A DNA stretch of 64,000 nucleotides, taken from JAAUTT01 sp038213375. GTDB lineage: Bacteria > Bacteroidota > Bacteroidia > Bacteroidales > JAAUTT01. The stretch spans positions 62,001 to 126,000 of the forward strand of contig JBBQTB010000004.1 in assembly GCA_038213375.1 (NCBI GenBank), read 5' to 3'. The notes under the pieces are model-generated. The model was not told the DNA's origin. It did not search any database and saw nothing but the letters and a program-made list of their open reading frames with translations. Every line of letters begins with the position of its first letter. Position 1 is the first letter of the stretch. Position numbers and translations under genes: made by a program. Shown in pieces: positions 1 through 7,971 of the stretch.

Positions 1-2
1 AA

Positions 3-71
3 CATAATAGGTTCACCATCCATAACCTATTAATTGACAATGGCTATAAACAAATAGTGATTTTACGATGA
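3..71 (+). CDS. 3' end of an unidentified protein (partial)
   Basis: One frame is open from the left edge and ends at a TGA that overlaps the ATG of the next gene in an ATGA arrangement (ATG at 68, stop at 69-71). That tight coupling is typical of co-transcribed genes, so this is probably the tail of an upstream gene in the same operon. Only about 22 residues are visible, ending in IDNGYKQIVILR. No family can be recognised from this, and the reading rests only on the open frame and the overlap. Confidence 0.4.
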   Translation, partial: HNRFTIHNLLIDNGYKQIVILR

Positions 72-1855
72 TTGCAAGATTATATAAACATTTATTAGTT
101 ATTATTCCACTTATGGTGATCATTTCGGCATGCGCCAAAATAGGATCGCCAACTGGTGGCCCCAAGGATTATACCCCACCCAAATTGGCCAGCAGTAACC
201 CTCCCAATTTTGCATTAAATTTTCATGGCAAAAAAATTGAAATCACTTTCGATGAATTCATTCAGCTAAAAGATATTACCACACAGTTTATTGTGTCGCC
301 TCCCATGAAGAAGAAGCCCACGGTGCTTGCACGGAATAAAAGCATCATTATCACGCTGGAAGAACCTTTAAAACCCTTTTCAACCTATCGGTTCGCTTTT
401 GGAAACGCCGTTCAGGACCTGGATGAAGGCAATGCCTTGGATAACTTTGAATTTGTTATTTCTACCTGTGGAATAATCGATTCTCTATCGTTACACGGTC
501 AGGTTACAAATGCGTTCGACCACCAACCTGACAAAGACGGCTATTACGTGATGTTGTATGATAAATTTGACGATTCCATCCCTCGTAAACAGCTGCCGGT
601 ATATATTGCAAAAACGACTGATAAAGGCTGGTTTTCGTTTAATCATATTCGGCCAGATACATTCATGATTTTCGCGGTGAAAGACGCCAATCAGAATTAT
701 TTATTTGATATCCCAACGGAGCAAATTGCTTTTTCCGACACGCTTATTTCACTCGATCAGCATTTCACAATACAAAAAGACAGCATTATTCTCGATACCA
801 TTAAAATAGATTCAGTTAAACGGGTTAGAAAAATTCCGAAACCACAGATTTTTCTCTATTCATTCGCTGAAGAGCATAGAAAACAGTATCTTGATAAATA
901 TGAACGGAATAAACCCAATAGGTTCGAACTGTTTTTCAAAATGCCGATTGTCGATTCTATTAGGTTGCAACCCATTAATTTCTCCAGCAAATCGTGGATG
1001 ATGGCCGATAAACCCATTTTTGACGATACCCTATCCTATTGGATTACCGATACAACTGTAATACATAATGATACACTCAAACTTCAGGTAATATATAATA
1101 CCACCGACAGTTTAAATAATATTATTCAAAAAATGGATACCATTAAATTAATTAATAAAAAACTACCCATCGCAAAAGGTGGCAAACGCGATGCTAAAAA
1201 AATACGGAAAGCCACTGATTTTCGAATAACCAGCTCTGTGGAAGGCAAGTCTGTTGTTGATCTGAATAGTGAGGTAACAATTGAGGCCAGCAGCCCAGTG
1301 AGTTCAATTGATACATCAAAAATAATAATTCTAAAAACCGACGATACCGGAGAGGAAAAGGAGAAGGCGAAAAAAAAGAAACCGGTAGAATTCAAATTTC
1401 AACAAGACAGTATTTTTGTGCGCAAATACCATATCAATTTTGCTTTTGAACCAAATACGGAATACACCATTTCCATAGATACGGCAACCATTAGTGATAT
1501 ATACAACGAAGTAAATGATTCGATTGGTTTCAATTTTAAAACTCAAAAGGACGATTTCTACGGAAGAATAAAGCTTTCATTAACCAATGTTAAAATACCA
1601 ATGATTGTGCAGTTATTGGCAAATAAAGATGCCATAGTACAGCAACAATTCATCTCTAATGATCAGATTATCATATTTGATTATGTTATTCCCGCTAAAT
1701 ATCAGATAAAGGTTATTTATGATGTTAACAACAACAAAGTTTGGGATACAGGCAATTTTAGCCAAAAGCTTCAACCCGAAAAAGTACTGTATTACAATAA
1801 AATTTTACAGGTAAGATCGAACTGGGATATGGAAGAAAAATGGGAACTGGAATAA
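68..1855 (+). CDS. Ig-like (Big_5) domain lipoprotein
   Basis: This 595-residue protein has a lipoprotein signal: a hydrophobic stretch at residues 9-20 and a lipobox ISAC with the lipidated cysteine at position 22. It should therefore be exported and anchored in a membrane, probably the outer one. Residues about 36-140 carry the signature of a bacterial Ig-like domain of the SbsA/Big_5 type (PP..SSNPPN...F..KKIEITFDEF, then the LEEPLKPFSTYRFAFGNAVQDLDEGN type of strand pattern). A second Ig-like unit appears near residues 385-500, and the tail contains a typical DVNNNKVWDTG motif. Lysine-rich linkers occur near 365-385 and 430-445. The protein family is widespread in Bacteroidota and has no assigned reaction; a structural or surface role is inferred. 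It overlaps the preceding gene by ATGA and is followed by a strong terminator. Confidence 0.8.
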   Translation: MIARLYKHLLVIIPLMVIISACAKIGSPTGGPKDYTPPKLASSNPPNFALNFHGKKIEITFDEFIQLKDITTQFIVSPPMKKKPTVLARNKSIIITLEEPLKPFSTYRFAFGNAVQDLDEGNALDNFEFVISTCGIIDSLSLHGQVTNAFDHQPDKDGYYVMLYDKFDDSIPRKQLPVYIAKTTDKGWFSFNHIRPDTFMIFAVKDANQNYLFDIPTEQIAFSDTLISLDQHFTIQKDSIILDTIKIDSVKRVRKIPKPQIFLYSFAEEHRKQYLDKYERNKPNRFELFFKMPIVDSIRLQPINFSSKSWMMADKPIFDDTLSYWITDTTVIHNDTLKLQVIYNTTDSLNNIIQKMDTIKLINKKLPIAKGGKRDAKKIRKATDFRITSSVEGKSVVDLNSEVTIEASSPVSSIDTSKIIILKTDDTGEEKEKAKKKKPVEFKFQQDSIFVRKYHINFAFEPNTEYTISIDTATISDIYNEVNDSIGFNFKTQKDDFYGRIKLSLTNVKIPMIVQLLANKDAIVQQQFISNDQIIIFDYVIPAKYQIKVIYDVNNNKVWDTGNFSQKLQPEKVLYYNKILQVRSNWDMEEKWELE

Positions 1856-1950
1856 ACCTCTCATTGCGTAAGAGCAAAAAAGCCTCCGGATATAAGCAGC
1901 ATTTGCAATGCCGCTTGGAACACTGCCGATTTTGTAAACCGGCATTAAAA

Positions 1951-1990
1951 CACAAAAGCCTGGAGCAAATAGTCCAGGGCTTTCGTGTTT
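1951..1990. terminator. Bidirectional hairpin terminator
   Basis: Left arm AAAGCC-TGGA and right arm TCCAGGGCTTT pair with one bulge around an 8-base loop, with A-rich and T-rich flanks (CACAAAAG on the left, CTTTCGTGTTTT on the right). It lies between the Ig-like lipoprotein gene and the convergent toxin gene, so it can serve both. Confidence 0.65.
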
Positions 1991-2319
1991 TACTTAGGAA
2001 TATCCTTTATAAGTTCTCTAATTTCTTTATCGGAAATGTTTTCTTTTTCGCCTTTATCGTAGATGGAGAACAAGTAAACAGTTTGTTTTACAACTTTTAT
2101 CTGTGTCATCACCCTTACGCCACCTGATTTTCCTTTTCCTTTGCTTTTTATGGCAAGCCGTACTTTGTAAATTTGATTACCTAAATGTTTTCCGGTAGAG
2201 GGGTTTTCTGAAAGGACTTTGCCCAGTTCTTCCAAGTCAGTTTTAATCGAGGGGTATTTTTTTGAAAGCCTTTTGGCCTCTTTTTTAAAGTTTTCGGTAA
2301 GTTCTAAGCTAAAGCTCAT
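1990..2319 (-). CDS. RelE/ParE-family toxin
   Basis: This is a 109-residue basic protein of the size of type II toxin-antitoxin toxins. It starts SLELTENFKKEAKRLSKKYPSI, the N-terminal helix of RelE/HigB-like mRNA interferases, followed by the NPSTGKHLGNQIYKVRLAIKSKGKGKSGG segment, the VRVMTQIKVV strand and the YLFSIYDKGEKENISDKEI tail that are typical of the family. Such toxins cleave mRNA at the ribosome and are neutralised by a partner protein. The start overlaps the end of the upstream antitoxin gene by 11 bases, a usual TA arrangement. The open frame is intact, so it could be active. The exact cleavage specificity cannot be read from the sequence. Confidence 0.82.
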   Translation of the reverse strand: MSFSLELTENFKKEAKRLSKKYPSIKTDLEELGKVLSENPSTGKHLGNQIYKVRLAIKSKGKGKSGGVRVMTQIKVVKQTVYLFSIYDKGEKENISDKEIRELIKDIPK

Positions 2320-2515
2320 TGAGAAAATCTTTTAAAGGAGTAGCTGTCATTTCGCCTTTTTCAATGAGTTGCATTTCCTTGAGACCCTCACGGATATTAT
2401 CCTTAATTTCTTCTTTGGTCGGATAGTTATCCACCTTCACAAAGTCGAAATTTTTAATCAGTTCCATGAAGAATGGAATTTTGCTATCCTGTATTTGAAT
2501 AATAAGCTGTGCCAT
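2309..2515 (-). CDS. Antitoxin partner of the RelE-type toxin
   Basis: This small protein of 68 residues begins with a predicted beta strand (AQLIIQIQD), continues through a helix (SKIPFFMELIKNF) and has an acidic middle with the TKEEIKDNIREGLKEMQLIEKGE pattern, ending in LKDFLNEL. Small Bacteroidota proteins of this pattern are regularly found directly upstream of RelE-type toxins, and the 11-base overlap with the toxin gene supports the antitoxin call. It has no obvious DNA-binding domain in the visible sequence, so regulation may have depended on the XRE regulator whose broken gene ends 11 bases upstream. Antitoxin identity is inferred from context and size rather than from a catalytic motif. 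Confidence 0.72.
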   Translation of the reverse strand: MAQLIIQIQDSKIPFFMELIKNFDFVKVDNYPTKEEIKDNIREGLKEMQLIEKGEMTATPLKDFLNEL

Positions 2516-2526
2516 GTTGTTTAGTT

Positions 2527-2862
2527 TTAAACTATGTAAGCCCTTTTTGCTTTATTATCACGGATTACCGTATCAACTAAAAAAAACAATTTACCTTTTA
2601 CAGTAGGTTCAAGGCTTTCAATATCCTGAATGCGTTGAACTGTTATATTGTCGAAATGGGCGTTAACTCTTTCTCCCATGCGATAATCCAAAAAAAATTA
2701 AAAAGCGTCTGCGATTTTTTTAGCAGCTTCAATGGAGGGAACAGCCTCGCCTATTTCATATTTGCCAATCATTTCACGAGAAACCCCGCTTTTATTTCCT
2801 CAATCTGTTTGATACTAATCTTTGGATTTTCTAAGTTCTGTAATTACTTTAATTGTGTTCAT
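2527..2862 (-). pseudogene. Broken XRE-type helix-turn-helix regulator
   Basis: Read on the minus strand from an ATG with a good AGGAGG ribosome-binding site, one frame runs for 112 codons with stops at codons 16 (TAG), 21 (TGA) and 55 (TAA). Around them the protein is recognisable: MNTIKVITELRKSK, then SGVSREMIGKYEIGEAVPS with IEAAKKIADAF (HTH recognition helix and the following helix), then LDYRMGERVNAHFDN, VQRIQDIESLEPTVKGK and FFLVDTVIRDNKAKRAYIV. Between codons 15 and 23 the expected residues (ISIKQIEEI) lie in another frame, so there are compensating frameshifts plus a nonsense codon. Intact relatives are XRE regulators of about 110 residues. The gene lies just upstream of the antitoxin on the same strand. 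Confidence 0.85.
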
Positions 2863-2901
2863 GATACCTCCTATAAATGTCTTATAGTTCATTGCTTTTT
2901 G

Positions 2902-2909
2902 CAAAAATA
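2902..2909 (-). promoter_or_regulatory. Candidate -7 box for the TA unit
   Basis: On the minus strand the sequence TATTTTTG matches the Bacteroidota -7 consensus TAnnTTTG and lies about 40 bases upstream of the broken regulator's ATG. No clear -33 TTG is present at the expected distance, so this is a moderate call. If real, it would still drive the intact antitoxin and toxin genes. Confidence 0.4.
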
Positions 2910-3050
2910 CGTAATTATTAAACATAATAAAATAGTATATTTCTTTGAGAACAGTTCGGCATAAGTCTTTGACTTCGTCGGGCTAAATTTATGTCAACAG
3001 GTTATCAGATATGCGACCAATAAGCGCTTGATTACCGTACCATTTAGGAG

Positions 3051-3273
3051 GTAGACTGGATTGTGTTAATGCGTAAGATTTATCGCCATATTGTTATTGA
3101 TAGTTTACGGTATTGCCAGCAAAATAAAGGATTACAAGTGTTTGGTTATGTTATCAAATCATATACATTTGATAGTCAACGTCTATAATCATGGGACAAT
3201 AAAATCCTTTACATTTTGTTCTTTTAAAGATTTCGTTTTTCAGCAAATAAGTTATATTTGTTTGATAACCTAA
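3051..3273 (+). pseudogene. Remnant of an IS200-like/REP-associated transposase
   Basis: In the frame starting GTA at 3051 the translation reads VDWIVLMRKIYRHIVIDS and then LRYCQQNKGLQVFGYVI, after which the frame fails. In the next frame the text continues as VMLSNHIHLIV. Together these give the conserved N-terminal region of Y1 (HUH) transposases of the REP-associated (RAYT) type, including the catalytic HIH motif. At least one frameshift separates the two pieces, the N-terminus is missing, and nothing recognisable follows the HIH motif. The catalytic tyrosine region is absent, so the element cannot be active. Sequence to about 3273 is included only as a probable decayed tail. Confidence 0.65.
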
Positions 3274-3370
3274 ATGTTATGTACGGAATCAATAACCGAA
3301 TCCATAAACCGGAGACCATTGGATGAATAAGAAGCTGAAAAGCAATCGAAAACTATCTCACCTTCAATAT

Positions 3371-3406
3371 AAAAAGCCTCCGGAAAAATTCTCCGGAGGC
3401 TTTTTT
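3371..3406. terminator. Strong bidirectional terminator
   Basis: A perfect 13-base stem (AAAAGCCTCCGGA with TCCGGAGGCTTTT) around a 7-base loop is flanked by A on the left and a T run on the right. It lies just downstream of the minus-strand RND gene and shuts the efflux operon off from the accessory patch to its left. Confidence 0.85.
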
Positions 3407-3423
3407 AAATTTCCAATCGTGGT

Positions 3424-6400
3424 TTACACCAAATCATTTAAGTCTTTCTTACTGTATTTAATACTGTTTGTTCTCCTTTGTATTTTTACCGTTCCGGCGT
3501 ACATAATATAATACATCACCGGAATAAAAATCAATGTTAGGAATGTAGCAAACGAAAGTCCGAAGATAATAGTCCACGCGAGTGGGCCAAAAAATGCTAC
3601 GTTGTCACCACCAAAGTGAATATGTGGTTCAAAGTTTCGAAATAATCCTACAAAATCAATATTAAAACCAATAGCCAGAGGCACTAACCCTAAAATAGTT
3701 GCCGTAGCCGTTAACATTACAGGAGTTATACGTGTTTTACCAGCCTGTATAATCGCATCCCTTGTTTTTAAGCCTCGTTCCTTAAGTATATCTGTAAATT
3801 CAACCAAAAGTATACCATTTCGTACTACTATACCTGCAAGAGCAACCATGCCCAAACCAGTCATCACAATAGAGATAGGCATACGGGTAACGATAAATCC
3901 TAAAAATACCCCTATAATACTGAAAACTATTTCTGTGGCAATGATAAAAGGTTTACCTATAGAATTAAATTGCGTAATCATGATAAACAAAATGAGACAG
4001 ATTGATAACAACCCGGCTCTTCCGAGAAACGTCATCGTCTCCTGCTGATCCTCCTGTTCGCCCGTGATTTTGATATCAACTTGCTCTGATTTTTCGAATG
4101 TTGGCAATGCCCTTTTTACCTGAGCTATGATTTCATTTGCATTAAACCCTGTTAAAACACTGGAAGATATAGTTACTATACGCTTGGCATTTAATCTGTT
4201 AATACCTCCATAAGAATTTAAATATGATACTTTTGCAACCGCTGAAAGAGGTATTTGGCGAATAGTACCAGAATTCATGTCCATGTAGGTAATTTTGGTA
4301 TTTAATAACCGATCGATATTTGTACGTTGGTCATACTTATACCTTACCTGTATAGGATATTGATCTTCACCGTCGCGATATTTGGACGCTTCGTTACCGT
4401 AAATAGCAGTGCGAAGTTCGGTACCAATTTGCCCTGTTGAAATTCCTTCACGGTTTGCACGCACCCGATCAATTTCGACGATAAGTTCAGGTTTGTTTCT
4501 ATCAAAATCACTTTTTAATTCTTCGACACCTGGAATATTAATTGAGTCGAGATATCGAATTAACCTTTCCGAGGTAATTAATAATTCCTGAAGGTCGTCA
4601 GAGGTGACTTCTATATTTACCGGCTTACCTGTTGGAGGCCCTCCTTGAGGCTTATCAACTGTTATTTCGGCACCTGCAATATCTTTTATTGCATTGCGAA
4701 ATTTATCCATATAAATACTAGTACTAATACCTCCCCGTTGGGCATATTCAACAAAATTGACAGTTACCTTACCTTTATTTGATGTTTTAGATCCAAAATC
4801 AAAATTAGATTCTGAGGCTCCAACTGCAACATTCGAGATCACCGATTCTACAAGTGTATTTTTTTCGCCTATAACCTTCAATATGCGTTTTTCTACTTCG
4901 GCAGTAATAGAATCCGTTAGTTTTACATCAGTACCAACCGGCATTTTTATCAAAGTGTAAATGGCATTTGGTTCCGAATCAGGGAAGAAAACTACTTTCG
5001 GAGCAAAAATACCCATGATAAAAAAGGTAAGAAATAATGTTCCTGTAAGCCCATACAATAAATGATATGGTCTGCGTTTTTGCAAAATCCAGGTAAGAAA
5101 TTGTTCGTATTTGGCAAGTGTTTTTGGAATAATATAATGCTGGAAATGCAAAACTACTTTATACCCATAAAAATTATGTATAATATATGAAATGGCCATA
5201 AAAATAACAAGGTTTGCAAACGCATGCCAACCCATTAAATGGCAAATAGCTCCAATACCAACAACAAATCCGGCATTTGTAAAAATACGTTTATTACTTA
5301 AGGTTTGTATTTCATCTTCGTTAGGTTTCATAAAAGTAACAGCAAACACAGGGTTAATGATGTATGCTACAATTAACGAAGCAAAAAGAGTTATAATAAT
5401 GGTTACGGGAATAAAAAACATAAATTTACCTATTACCCCTGGCCAAAATGCGAGCGGGAAAAATGGCGCCAAAGTTGTTAAAGTACCCGAAAGTATTGGC
5501 TTAAATACCTCGCCGGCAGCGAATTTAGCCGACGTAGCAATGTCCATATTCGCTTTCTTAAAAATTCGATGTGTATTTTCAATAACCACAATAGCATCGT
5601 CAACCACAATACCGAGCGCCAGGATAAATGAAAACATTACCAGCATGTTCATTGTAAAACCTATTGTGGGCAATACAATATATGCAAGGGCCATTGATAA
5701 AGGCACTGACAATGCCACAAAAAATGCATTTGTAAAACCCATAAAGAACATTAATACAATGGTAACCAAAACAAAACCAATGATAATGGTATTATTTAGG
5801 TCTGACAGGGTTGTACGCGTATATCGGCTTTGGTCTCCGATGATATTTGCTTTCAAATCCGTAGGAAACTTGTTTTTTTTCAGATCCTCAATCGTGCTTT
5901 TAATTTTATCGGAAGCATCTAAAAGATTCTGGCCACTTTTTTTTATGATATTCAAAGTGATAACGTTTTCACCGTTTAAACGCGCGTAACTCTCTTGTTC
6001 TGCAAAGGCATCCTTTATCTCTGCCACATCTTTCAGATACAAGTGCACACCTTTTGCAGTACTTACAATAGTATTGTTTAGTTCATCGAGATTTTTAAAT
6101 TCGCCTACTAAGCGTATTGAACGGCTCATTCCGTTCATGGTTATATTTCCACCGGATATTGTAACGTTCTCCCTATTAATCGTTTGGATTATATCGCCAA
6201 ATGTAAGGCTGGCTGCTTGTAGTTTATACATATCAACATTGATCTGTATTTCGCGGTCAAGAGCTCCAACAATATCTACACGGGTTATTTCCTTAAGACC
6301 CTCAATACGATCCTGAACGATATCGGCATATTTTTTCAATCGATCCAAACTATATTTCCCGGAAAGGTTAAGATACATGATAGGTATTTCGGAAAAGTCA

Positions 6401-6816
6401 ATATCCCTAACGTCAGGATCCTGTTTAAGGTCGTTAGGTAAATCTTTTTTCGTTTTATCCACAGCATCTTTAACTTTTTGCTTGGCAATCGCCACCTCTA
6501 TTCCTGTTCTGAATTCAATAACAACTGAAGAGAAATCCTGTAAAGAGCTACTGGTAATTTTTTTTACACCGTTTATCGATTTCAGATTTTTTTCAAGTGG
6601 TTTAGTAATCAGGTTTTCAATATCTGAAGGCGAGGTACCTGCATACATTGTATTTACCAGTATAGTAGGTATAATAATTTCAGGGAATTGCTCTTTTGGT
6701 ATTGTATTGTAGTTAATCAATCCAAAAATAGCTATAATAATAGCGAGGACGTATATGCTGGTTTTGTTATCAATACTCCAGCTCGTTGGCATAAACTCTT
6801 TAATTTTTTTTTCCAT
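3424..6816 (-). CDS. RND efflux pump inner-membrane permease
   Basis: A 1130-residue permease of the HAE1/AcrB type that exports small molecules in exchange for protons. Visible features are the first transmembrane helix at about residues 20-38, the porter domain with KMPVG and similar segments, the TM4 motif GIVVDDAIVVIEN with the paired proton-relay aspartates at 406-407 (as D407/D408 in AcrB), and the C-terminal GMVALAGIVVRNGILLVEF segment with ITPVMLTATATILGLVPLA. It is about 80 residues longer than AcrB; the extra length includes hydrophobic segments at roughly 505-575, between the two halves. It is the last gene of a TetR-TolC-adaptor-RND operon, 19 bases after the adaptor, and is followed by a strong terminator. 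The substrate cannot be deduced. Confidence 0.93.
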   Translation of the reverse strand: MEKKIKEFMPTSWSIDNKTSIYVLAIIIAIFGLINYNTIPKEQFPEIIIPTILVNTMYAGTSPSDIENLITKPLEKNLKSINGVKKITSSSLQDFSSVVIEFRTGIEVAIAKQKVKDAVDKTKKDLPNDLKQDPDVRDIDFSEIPIMYLNLSGKYSLDRLKKYADIVQDRIEGLKEITRVDIVGALDREIQINVDMYKLQAASLTFGDIIQTINRENVTISGGNITMNGMSRSIRLVGEFKNLDELNNTIVSTAKGVHLYLKDVAEIKDAFAEQESYARLNGENVITLNIIKKSGQNLLDASDKIKSTIEDLKKNKFPTDLKANIIGDQSRYTRTTLSDLNNTIIIGFVLVTIVLMFFMGFTNAFFVALSVPLSMALAYIVLPTIGFTMNMLVMFSFILALGIVVDDAIVVIENTHRIFKKANMDIATSAKFAAGEVFKPILSGTLTTLAPFFPLAFWPGVIGKFMFFIPVTIIITLFASLIVAYIINPVFAVTFMKPNEDEIQTLSNKRIFTNAGFVVGIGAICHLMGWHAFANLVIFMAISYIIHNFYGYKVVLHFQHYIIPKTLAKYEQFLTWILQKRRPYHLLYGLTGTLFLTFFIMGIFAPKVVFFPDSEPNAIYTLIKMPVGTDVKLTDSITAEVEKRILKVIGEKNTLVESVISNVAVGASESNFDFGSKTSNKGKVTVNFVEYAQRGGISTSIYMDKFRNAIKDIAGAEITVDKPQGGPPTGKPVNIEVTSDDLQELLITSERLIRYLDSINIPGVEELKSDFDRNKPELIVEIDRVRANREGISTGQIGTELRTAIYGNEASKYRDGEDQYPIQVRYKYDQRTNIDRLLNTKITYMDMNSGTIRQIPLSAVAKVSYLNSYGGINRLNAKRIVTISSSVLTGFNANEIIAQVKRALPTFEKSEQVDIKITGEQEDQQETMTFLGRAGLLSICLILFIMITQFNSIGKPFIIATEIVFSIIGVFLGFIVTRMPISIVMTGLGMVALAGIVVRNGILLVEFTDILKERGLKTRDAIIQAGKTRITPVMLTATATILGLVPLAIGFNIDFVGLFRNFEPHIHFGGDNVAFFGPLAWTIIFGLSFATFLTLIFIPVMYYIMYAGTVKIQRRTNSIKYSKKDLNDLV

Positions 6817-6835
6817 TACTTTACGCTTTGTTTGT

Positions 6836-7951
6836 TTAGAATTTTACAGCTTCTCCATTTTCCAAATCGAGATATCCGGAAGTGATTAGTGTATCACCGA
6901 CTTTCAAACCTTCGGTAATTTCAATCATTCCGTTATAACTTTGTCCTTGTTTTACAGGGGCTTTTTTAGCAATTGTTCTGTTCCCTTTATTTTCTGCGAT
7001 ATAAACAAAGTTCCCATTCAAGTCAGACTGAATATAATTTACCTGCACCATTATGGTATTATCCGCTTTGTAGTCGTTAATTTTCAGAATGGCAATCATA
7101 TTGGCTTTAAATCCATCTTTTTCAGGATTTATTCGTGCTTCAACCGTAAAAGTACGACTGGTTGGACTGATAAACCTGCTTGCCGAGTTTATTTTAGCGG
7201 ATATTTCCTTATTCAGGTCAGGAAAATAGATTTGAACTGCATCGCCCACACTTACTTTATGCGAATATGCTTCAGCAACCTCAGCCTTCACTTTGAGGAT
7301 ACTAAAGTTTAAGACACGAAAAGGAGGAGTTGGGATTGAAGCGGATGCAATCTGACCCACCTTTACATTCACTTCTTCAACAGTTCCATTAATGGGAGAC
7401 TTTATGGTCATCATGTCGATTTGTTTGTTGGTTGCTGCTATCTGCGACTCCAACTGTTCTTTAGCAGTTTTAGCCTGCAGAAATTGCATTTCGGATCCTA
7501 TTTTCTGATCCCACAAACGCTGCTGTTTATCGAACGTTTCCTGTACAAATTTATATTGTGTTTCCAGCGCCTTTAGCTGATCACGAGCCGGTCCTTTGTT
7601 AATGTGAGCCAGTGCCTGTCCTTTAGTTACAGATTGGCCTACACTTACCAGCACATCATCAATTATGCCTTGCGATTCAGGAAAAACATCTACGTTGTCC
7701 TCTCCATCAAGTTTGCCCTGAACCTCGATAAAGTGTTTGAAGGTTTCCGTTTTAACGGTTAACACTGTCACCCTCTGACTTTTTTGAACTTTAGCTGAAT
7801 CGACACCCTGCTCTTCCAACTTTTTAATTTTATCCGATAATTCATCATGCTGTTTGCGCAGTTTGGACAATTCCGCCTGTTTATCAGGTTTACAGGAATA
7901 AATAAAAGTTGTCAATAATACAATTGCTGCTATAAATTTTAATGTTTTCAT
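6836..7951 (-). CDS. RND efflux periplasmic adaptor (membrane fusion) lipoprotein
   Basis: This 371-residue protein has a lipoprotein signal with the lipidated cysteine at position 20 (FIYSC). Residues 25-45 form a short coiled coil (KLRKQHDELSDKIKKLEEQ). The biotinyl-lipoyl half motifs flank a helical hairpin: SQGIIDDVLVSVGQSVTKGQALAHI before it, and IKSPINGTVEEVNVKVGQIA after it. The C-terminal part has the beta-barrel and membrane-proximal strands ending KVGDTLITSGYLDLENGEAVKF. It bridges the RND permease and the TolC-like channel. It lies 20 bases downstream of the TolC gene and 19 bases upstream of the permease gene, so the three form one tripartite pump. Confidence 0.92.
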   Translation of the reverse strand: MKTLKFIAAIVLLTTFIYSCKPDKQAELSKLRKQHDELSDKIKKLEEQGVDSAKVQKSQRVTVLTVKTETFKHFIEVQGKLDGEDNVDVFPESQGIIDDVLVSVGQSVTKGQALAHINKGPARDQLKALETQYKFVQETFDKQQRLWDQKIGSEMQFLQAKTAKEQLESQIAATNKQIDMMTIKSPINGTVEEVNVKVGQIASASIPTPPFRVLNFSILKVKAEVAEAYSHKVSVGDAVQIYFPDLNKEISAKINSASRFISPTSRTFTVEARINPEKDGFKANMIAILKINDYKADNTIMVQVNYIQSDLNGNFVYIAENKGNRTIAKKAPVKQGQSYNGMIEITEGLKVGDTLITSGYLDLENGEAVKF

Positions 7952-7971
7952 AGAATGATATAATTTACTAA

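Noticed and set aside
1840..2127. 95-residue plus-strand frame after the Ig-like lipoprotein
   Set aside because: It runs through the terminator hairpin and across the toxin gene in the opposite sense; no protein features.
3240..3275. TATATTTG box upstream of 3280 as a promoter
   Set aside because: It matches TAnnTTTG but no gene follows it on that strand before the terminator at 3371.
3323..3511. 62-residue plus-strand frame near the end of the RND gene
   Set aside because: It passes through the strong terminator at 3371-3406 and into the RND gene; a chance frame.
5192..5989. 265-residue open frame on the plus strand inside the RND gene
   Set aside because: It is antisense to the conserved permease and its translation resembles no protein family; the permease fully explains the open frame.
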